DNA of 64,000 nucleotides from Lolium rigidum (taxonomy: Eukaryota > Streptophyta > Magnoliopsida > Poales > Poaceae): NCBI RefSeq assembly GCF_022539505.1, contig NC_061512.1:152565962-152629961 (forward strand), in the 5' to 3' direction. The notes under the pieces are model-generated. The model saw nothing but the letters and a program-made list of their open reading frames with translations, did no database searches and was not told the DNA's origin. Below are positions 14,101 to 23,100 of this stretch, one piece after another; the stretch's first letter is position 1; the number at the start of each line of letters is the position of its first letter. The position numbers were made by a program, and so were the translations under genes.

Positions 14101-17100
14101 TAGGAAAGCGCGCTCGTCGAGTTCCTCCGCGCTAACATGGATATCTTCGCATGGCAACCTTCCGACATGTCCGGAGTACCTAGGGAACTCGCCGAGCACT
14201 ACCTCAACATAAATCCGGGGCTAAACCAAGTGAAGCAAGCTATGCGACGCTTTGGGGATAAGAAGCGCCGCGCCATAGGAATGGAACTAGCAAAGTTACT
14301 AGAAGCAGGTTTTGTAATAGAAGTTATCCACACCGATTGGGTCGCGAATCCCGTCCTTGTACCCAAAAAGAACACCGAAATACTAAGAATGTGCATCGAT
14401 TACTCTGGCTTGAACAAACATTGCCCGAAGGATCCGTTTCCCCGCCGCGCATTGACCAAGTCATTGATTCGACGGCGGGGCGGAACTTCGTGTTTTCTTG
14501 ATGCGTATTCCGGTATCATCGATCCGGATGAAGGAATCCGACCAAAAGGCGACTTCATTCATTACCCCGTTTGGCACTTACTCGCTATGTTACTATGCCT
14601 TTTGGTTTGAAAAACGCAGGTGCCACCTACCAACGTACGATGCAGCGATGCCTGAAGGACCAAATCGGCCGGAACGTGCACGCCTACGTCGACGACATCG
14701 CGGTCATGACCCGGAAAGGATCCGACTTGATCAGCGACCTCACGTAAACCTTTGAGAATCTCCGTCGGTACAAGATGATGTTGAATCCGCCGAAGTGCGT
14801 CTTTGGCGTGCCAGCCGGAAAACTCCTTGGCTTCATAGTCTCTCACGGAGGCATTGAGGTTAACCCGGAAAAAATCAAGGCAATCCCGTGCATCAAACGG
14901 CCAACTTGTCTCAAAGATGTGCAACGACTAACCGGTTGTGTCGCAGCGAATCGCAGGTTTGTTAGCCGTCTTGGCGAGAAGGCGCTACCTCCGTACAAGT
15001 TGCTGAAGAAAACAGTACAAATTTGTTCTGGGACGACGCAGCCGACGCAGCCTCTTCGAGGGTTGAAGGAAATACTTACCTCCCCACCTATCCTCGGCAG
15101 CCCCAGCAGAGTCGAGCCAATGCTCCTTTATCCGGCGGCTACCAACAAAGTCATCAGCCTCGTCATCGTGGTGGAGCGAAAGGAAGAAGGTCATGAATAT
15201 GACGTCCAAAGACCCGTCTACTACATAAGCGAGGTGCCGACGGAGTCAAAACAAAGATACCCTCACTTTCGAAGCTAGCTTATGGAGTTTTCCTAGGCAG
15301 CCGGAAGCCGAGACACTACTTCCAAGAACACCCAAGAATCAGCTGTGAGCAAAGCTCCGCCGTCAACAATTCTCAACAACGCCGACGCAACAGGACGGAC
15401 AGCTAAATGGGGCATTGAATTATCCGCCTTCGACATCGCCTACAAGCCAAGGATCGCGGTCAAATCCCAAGTTTTGGCAGATTTCGTTGCGGATTGGACG
15501 AAGCTCCGGATGAAAGTCCGGAGCCGGAACCGAAACATGGGTCATGCACTTCGACGGATCCAAGCAGCATCAAGGCTCGTGAGCCGGAGTCACCCCGAAG
15601 TCCCCTACCGGAGAAGAACCGCAGTATGTTCCGCAGATCCACTTCGAAGCTACAAATAACATGGCGGAATACGAGGCTCTACTACACCGGACTGCGCATC
15701 GCTAAGGAAATAGGGATCAAGCACATCATTTGTTGCGGAGATTCCGACCTGGTGGCACAGCAAGTAGCCGGAACCCGGAACGCCGTAAATTCCGTCATGG
15801 CGGCCTACGGAGACGAAGTTGACGAGATCGCCAAGAGCTTCCTCGGATACGAAGTCAAGTACGTCGAAGAGACGACAATACAGCGCAGACATGCTATCCA
15901 AGCTCGGATCCGCGAAAGCCAATTCCGCCCGGAATTTACCTAGAGCATCTCCGGATACCCTCGGTGAAGGGCGCTAACCCGGAAAACCCGAAGTGGCGCG
16001 TGTCTCCGGCTAAAGAGGTATTGGCTACCATTCCGGCTTGGACACAGCCTTTCCTGGACTACCTCATCGATCAGAAGTTGCCGGAGGACGAGGTCCTCGC
16101 ACGCCAGATCACGACGAGCACGATCCTACACAATTGTCGATGGACAGCTCTACAAACGAAGCGCAACGAGGGTGTTTCTCAAATGCGTCTCCAATCAAGA
16201 TGGCATTGAAATCCTCGGAGAGATCCACGCAGGGACCGCGGGCATCATGCCGCTCCCGGGTCACTCGTTGCAAAAGCTTTTCGGCTAGGCTTTTATTGGC
16301 TCACAGCCTAAAGAAGATGTCGACAAAATAGTCAAGACCTGCCGAGGCTGTCGCACTACGCTACTCAACCAAACGCTCCAGCCCAAGAGCTGAAGACCAT
16401 ACCTATCACCCGGCCATTTGCGGTCCGGGGGCTCGATATGGTTGGTAAGTTAAAAAGATCATCTCCTGGTGGTTGTGAATACCTCCCGGTCGCCGTTGAC
16501 AAGTTCGAGCAAGTGGATCGAGGCCAAGCCGGTGAGAAAAGCCGACGGTGCTACGGCACTAAAATTTGTCATCAGCCTCGTAATGAGATTCGGCATCCCA
16601 CACAGCATAATCACAGATAATGGCACAAACTTCGCTCAGGGAGAATTGAAGGATTACTGTGAGACAATGGGGATTCGATTGGACCTTGCATCTGTGGCTC
16701 ACCCACAATCCAATGGTCAAGTCGAAAGAGCTAACGGTCTAATATTATCAGGAATATTATCAGGAATCAAGCCACGCCTTGAAGAACCGCTGCGACGAGC
16801 AGCTGGAGCTTGGGCCGACGAACTAGACGCTGTCTTGTGGAGTTTGCGAACTACCCCTAACAGGTCAACAGGGTTTACCCCTTTCTTCCTGGTATACGGA
16901 TCCGAAGCCATGATTCCCTCCGACATCATCCACGATTCACCGCGAGTTTCCGCCTATAACGAAGAAACAGTCGACGAGGCCGGACAGCCTATCTCGTGGA
17001 CCCGATCGAAGAAGCTCGGAACCTAGCTGACCAGCGCTCCGCCATCTACCGGCAGAAGCTCCGACGCTATCACGGTCGTCGAGTTCGGAAACGCTCCTTC

Positions 17101-20100
17101 ATGGCCGGAGACTCGGTCCTCCGCCTTCGACGAGTGAAAGACCATAAGCTGCAATCTCCATGGGAAGGACCCTTTGTCGTTAGCAAAGTGCTTCATAACG
17201 GATCGTACTACCTTGTCGATTTCCGCGAGCCGAGGGATAGACCCGCTAAACGGGCGCCGGAAACGCAAGCGTGAGGATCCGGATGACATCTACGATGAAA
17301 CAGATCGCCCTTGGAATATAGCACAGCTACGTCCTTTCTACACTTAGCATATTTTTCCGAGTTACAAACTCTGTAATAGTTATACATGATCAATGAAATA
17401 AAGCTTATGGTTCACTCTTTGAGTCTTTTACCTCCTTTACTTGTTCATTTTAGATCGTGTATGTTTTTTCCGACTAAAACCGCAGAAGCTGGATGTTTTC
17501 CCGCCTAGGCGTGTATAAAAGTTGTGATTTCTAAAAACGTCCTTTAGGACGTAAGCTTAAGTTTTCCGATTAAGTTGTTATCTGTTGCGAACTCGTGGAT
17601 TCCTAGTAGCGATTTCCGGCACCTATGCCTGGGGGCTTGTTTCCGCGGTTATGGACGGATTGCCATTGGGCTTCGTCGCCGCTGGCGAGCATCTCCGGCT
17701 AAGGTTTTCCGGCTCGTGGAAGGTCAAGCGGGCAAGCCGGAAAATAACGAGATCAGCACTTGCTTTCCGACATAAAACGAAACATGCACATAATATTAAA
17801 CGGATAGCAGGATAAGTGTTTCCGCCCCATGCATAATCGTTTCGTTCCTAGCTACTTAAGAATTTAAAGTCTTATTACAAACCCTCGTTGGGGCCAAAAT
17901 GATGCAACTTGTTTCATTGTTTCAAACAGGAACTCTACTCGGAGTCCTCCTCTTCAGACTGCTGGTAGCTGGAGCCGTCGTCACTGTCACCAGATCCGGC
18001 TTCAGAGTCGTTTCCAGAGTTTCCTCCGGAATGCTCGCTGCTGGACCCGGATCCTTCCCCATAAAACTCTGGCTCGCTTGCTCCTTCCTCTGCATCGGAA
18101 AAACCTTCGGGCAGGTTGTGCTTATTGTACCAGAACGAGTGATCCACTCGCCTGACAAACAGCTCTTCATAGCCTTCGGCTTCCGCGAGAAGGGCGCTCA
18201 TGTCGGAACTCTCGGGGCTCCGCGTGCAACTTGCGCCGAGGTTGAGTGAGGGGAAGAAAGCCTTGCAGGTGGCCAGGACCAAGGAGGCGGCTCCGCGCGC
18301 GAAGATTTCTGCCAGTCCTTGATGAACTCCGGCACTGTCGCATAAGATTGGTCATCGTATCGATGACCGAGGTTTTGGCCTTCTTTAGCGACAGAGCCGT
18401 GGCGATTCCGCGACAGGCTCCAAACAGCGCATCAATTGAGTTCCGCGCTTCCTCGTATGCCTCCGTCCTCGTCAGGTTTGAATCTTTTGTCCACTCAAAG
18501 CCAAGGCTTGCTGTGGAAGAAAGAGATTCAGTTCCGTCAGAGAAAACATGCAAGACGGTCGGAGCAACGACGCGGAAAAATGCTTACGGAAGATAAGCTT
18601 GTCAATGGCTTCCGCCTCCGCTTCCAGGGCTTTGTTCTTGGCAATTGTGGAGATCACGCGGCCTTGGCTCTTCTCCAGCTTGTCAATCAGCTCCGCCTTC
18701 TCGCGGGTATGCTTCTCGGAGAGCTCCCTCCTCGCTTCAGTCTCTTTGCTTGAGGATTCTTTCATAAAGTTTTGGAGAGACTCGTTCTCCGCCTCAAGCA
18801 CCTTGACCTTGGCGGAAAGCTCATCAAGCGTGGAGCGCTTAGCAGTTTCTTCTGAAGGCAGACAAGTTGCACATATTATGTATCATGAACTATGACAGCA
18901 CAAAAAGAGAAAGACCCGGATCTCGTACCTTTCAGGCGGGTCTCCAGCAGCTGGATAGCCTTTTGGCTATTTTCCGCGTTCTGGCGCAGCCCCTCGATCT
19001 CCGCGATCTGCTCAAGCACATGGATGCGCAAATCTTCGTGCAATTTCCGTGTGGTCTGTCAGCAGCAGGGAGTTAGCCGGATATTTAAAATCTTGGGGGC
19101 TAGCGAGGAATTCAGTGAGATATAATTTTTTTTTAAATTTCCGTCTAAAGTACATTCTGGGAAAGCATCGGATAATACACGTTACACGGAACTATATCAC
19201 CCAATGCTTGGGGGCTAGTATTACCTGCCGCACTTCCCTGTGCTTGGCGAAAAAATCCTTCAAGTCTTTCTCCAGTTCCGCGAGATCTCGCGTCTCCTCG
19301 TCCGGCTTCCCCCATACCTTGTTCAGCATCTCGGAAACCTCCGCGTGACGCTGTGCAAGGGTAAGTTTTTGGATGGACGGAGTTGGCTCGAGGCTGACTC
19401 GGGTCGCATTGGTAACTTGGAGGAGCTTGACCTTTTGCTCTTGTTCTTCATTAGTAGGTCCCGCAAAAGCGGAACTTGGCTGATCTGGTGGAGGAATGGG
19501 TGTGGAGGTCCCCTGGGCGGAGTCGCCATGGTGGGCGGGGTCTTCGGGAAGATCATCAAGGCCAATGATGTCCTTCGGATCCGGCTTGCCGGCAGATGAA
19601 GCCTTGGGCGGAACTTCCACCTCGGGAGTAATGGGGAAAGAAGCCGGAGATGGTTTGGCCTTCTTCTTGATGACCCTTGGGGCCTTGGGAGGCTGGCTTC
19701 CGGAACTTCAGGAAAAACATAAAAGCATAAGTACGAGTTTGAGCGAAAAAACCAGAACTTGGATCTCGGAAGTAAACGCTTACCCGGAAGGCTTGAAAAA
19801 GTGCTGGATGGCAGGCTGCCCCTTGTTGCTGGTATTGATCAGCGCGAGGCGCTTCTTTTCCGCCTCAGCTTTCCGAGTAGCCGCGATGCTGAGTGTTTCG
19901 CGGGGGCGTTTCGCTGGGGGGCTGGAAGGGGCTGGCCTTTTCCTCTTCGCAGGGCGGCTGGCTTCAGGAGCTTCCGCCTCCGATGCGGCTTCTGGATCCG
20001 GGTTACCGGTGGATGGGACTCGGAGGAGATTTCCGAGTTCATTCTCCCCAAGCGCTTCGAGCTAATGCAAAGATAAACACTTAGACAAAGTTTGAAGAAA

Positions 20101-23100
20101 AACAATAAACCAAGTCCAGATGGCGTACCGCGGTTCCGGATCCCTCCGTGTGGATGTCTTTGTTGCATACGTGAACATGGAGTTCACGTGGGATTTTGAG
20201 GAGGAGCCGGATCCTCTTATCAATAGCGTCGGCAGACAGATTATCTTTTGTGGCGCGCATTGAATCTTCGCGCCCTGTGTATTCAAACATCAGGCGGTCC
20301 CTGTGTTGGAGCGGCTGGATCCGCTTGGTAAACTAGGAGAGGGTTAAATCCTTCCTCGTGAGCCCCTCCTCCGTGAGCTTGCAGATCCGCCTTACTGCGC
20401 GGTTTAGCTGAGGCGAGTCGGAGAGGTGGGGGCACTGTGTCCATGCCGAAGTTTCATTGGCGGGGCTGTTCTTGAATGTTGGAAGTATTTTGTCGCTCGC
20501 CGGGTCGGAGACGTCCTTCAGGTAGAAGAAACCTCTGGACCAATACCTCGCGGATTCATGGCGATCGGTGTGGGGGTAGACGCGACCCGGCGGAGGAGGA
20601 AAGTGATGGATCCGCAAGTTGGCAACTCGGAAGTTTGGCGGATCTTCTCTTTCTTGACAAGAAAGAAATATTGGAACAGGGGAAGCTCGGAGTTACCCGG
20701 AGGTGGCCTTCGCGAGAGAGCGACGTGGTTGCTGATGGCGAGCACGCTATTCGGAGATATGTTGTGGGGTTGGAGCCCATACGTCTTCAGAATCTCCCGG
20801 AAGAAATCCGAAGGCGGGAATGAAAATCCACGCTCCACCAATGCCTTCGTCAGCACCATCTCGTCGTCCCTTGGAGCCGGAGCTGGTTCATCTGGAACTG
20901 ACCTCCAGCTTCCGGGTTGCAGGAAGCCTTCCGACTCGAGATTCTTCAATTCCATCTCGGTGGTGGTGCAGGGCCACCACTTCCCCTTAGCTTCGGAGTC
21001 GCGTTTCCGAGCTTTTGATTTTTTGGCAGCCTCTTCGTTTGCTGCTCCGATCGGCCCGCCCCGGAGGTTTTCTCCGGTGAGCGGAGGTTCCCTCGGTCTC
21101 CTTGCCGGAATCCTTTGAAGGATCCAGCTCGACGGGAACAAATGGAGGAGGGGCGGAGGAGATTGGCGTCGCCATTATCGGTTCCGAGTTTGGAGGCGGA
21201 GTCGTTGAAGACATCTGAAGAAAAAGGTTGGCGGAAACTTTCCTTAGTCGGATCCCACTTCGTCTTCCCCAAGTTCATCCCTACCAACTACGACGCGAAG
21301 TTTGAGCTCGAGGACGTACCGTAATGGCGCGTGCGGTGGTCGGAGTCGCCGGCGGGAAGTTTTCTGCGCGGTAGTTCGCTGGAGTTAAGAACACGAAGAA
21401 CACTGCGGCGGAGGGCTCGCTCCGGCGATGTTCCGGCGATTTTCCGGTGGGTTCCGGCGCGGCGGAGGAAAGGCTCAACGGGCGGCGCTCGGAAGAGAGG
21501 TGAGAAGGGGGTGAATGAGGGGTAAAGGGGTCGACGGCTGGTATTTATAGGCTGAGGGGATGAGATTCGTGTTCCGCATCCTGTGGTCGGAACGCAAGCG
21601 TCGCGCCGTTGGATGTGTGACACGTGTCCCAAACCCTAGCAGTAAAAATGGCTAGAGATAAGTTACCGCGCGAATCGCGCAAAAATGGCGCCAGAATTGG
21701 CGGAACCGTTTGAGTCTTTTAAGATTCCGGGTAATTGCGTGAAGATAAGTTGGCTCTCGTTCGCGAGCGGGGGGTAACCCGGAAATATTCTTTGAAATGT
21801 CGATGGATGAAGTCCCGCAGGATGAGAGCATTTTCCGGCTGTAAGTTGGAAAAGGAAGAAAATGCAAAGTTGGAGCTCTTCAAGTTTCTCCGCGTTGCCG
21901 AGGATGCCGGAAATCTAAGGAACAAGCATGGCGGAAACTGCTGGTGAAACTCGGAGAACTCTGGGGGCTACTGTTGTGGGTATACTTCATAGGTGTACCA
22001 TCGACAGTGCCTAGATCCGGCAAGCCCGGGTGGCCCACGGACGGTGATGAGGCATGTGGCCCATCGGGCGGCCCAGTTGCCGTTGATCATGAAGGAAGAA
22101 GTCCAGCCCAGGATCAGCAGGCCGGATCCGTACCGACATAGGAGTAACCCGGATCCATGGAGGCCCATGAGGAACCCGGATCCGGGACGACGTGTATGGA
22201 AGGCGGATCCGTGACGTGCACGGCAAGATATTGTACCGTAGTTAGGCTATCCGTAATCCGGCTAGGACTCTCCATGTAAACCCTAGATCCGTGCGCCTTT
22301 ATAAGCCGGATCCCGGGAGCCCTAGAGGCACAACCACAACTCATTGTAACAACGCGAAAGAGCCCGGATAATTCCGGCACAAGCAGCGAGTAGGCCCCGT
22401 CATCGTGCAGGTGTTCCGAAGCTGGGTAACTCGCGTACCACCATCCCGTGTGCACTCCGCCCTATGGCCCCTACTTCTTCTCCCCCTCGTGAGGATCCCT
22501 CCTCCGAGGTACCGTCGATTAGGCAACGACACGGCTGGAACGCATTTTCTGTCCGGCGCGCCCCAAATCCCTTTGGGGGACGCTTTGGGGGACGCGACTG
22601 GAGATGCTCTATAAAATCTTGGGAGAGAAGGCATAGCTGTCATAGATAGAAATGGAAATTTCCAAGAGGTCTATAGCTCCTTTGAATCCGAGACTGGTTA
22701 CCAAAAGTTGCTGCTATCGACCTGTTGAATGGTAAGCTTTTCTACAAATTTTGTGAAGCACGTGCACCACACTAGTAGCCCCTCCACTCACATTTACCTC
22801 GCTTTCTGAATCAAAGTCCAAAAATTTGTAAAGTTTGAACAACAATAGAAGAAAAAATATCAAGATGTGATGAACATCATTGCATATATTTTTAATATGC
22901 AATTTCCGAAGATTAAATGTGTAACTGCAAGAAGAAATAAACAAGCAATTTCTGCACAACAACAAAAGAGTTTAACTTTTTATTTAAAAAACGAATGCGG
23001 TAGGGAAAGCTTCTACAGCTATTTTGTTTTGAAAATAATAAGAACCGAAATCTTCGTTCATTGGATCTTGAACCTGGGTGGCTGCATCCAGAGTTCTTAG

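Larger units (their letters stand above)
9598..22531 (+). mobile_element. Complete Ty3/gypsy retrotransposon, 12.9 kb, Tat-like
   Basis: It has two LTRs of about 560 bp, CGGCT duplications on both sides, a primer-binding site, decayed gag and pol on the plus strand, and a 4.6-kb region downstream of integrase with an antisense gene. Order is protease, reverse transcriptase, RNase H, a second RNase H-like domain, integrase. No chromodomain is seen after integrase. The second RNase H and the antisense gene point to the Tat group. By eye the LTRs differ at about 9-11 of 560 sites; with the commonly used grass rate of 1.3e-8 per site per year this gives roughly 0.6-0.8 million years. It inserted into the B3-bearing element, itself inside the lipase intron. 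Confidence 0.93.
8198..22609 (-). mobile_element. PIF/Harbinger-like element with B3-like gene, split by a gypsy insertion
   Basis: The left inverted repeat starts ATCTCCAGTCGCGTCCCCCA at 8198. The right end (22575-22609), reversed, starts GAGCATCTCCAGTCGCGTCC. About 33 of 35 positions match. Removing the gypsy element and one CGGCT copy leaves about 1.47 kb, almost the same as the related element at 35226-36692. The left GAGC is mutated and no target duplication is recognisable here (right flank TAT), so the superfamily assignment rests on the better-preserved copy. It carries one minus-strand gene with its own TATA box and no transposase. Confidence 0.75.
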
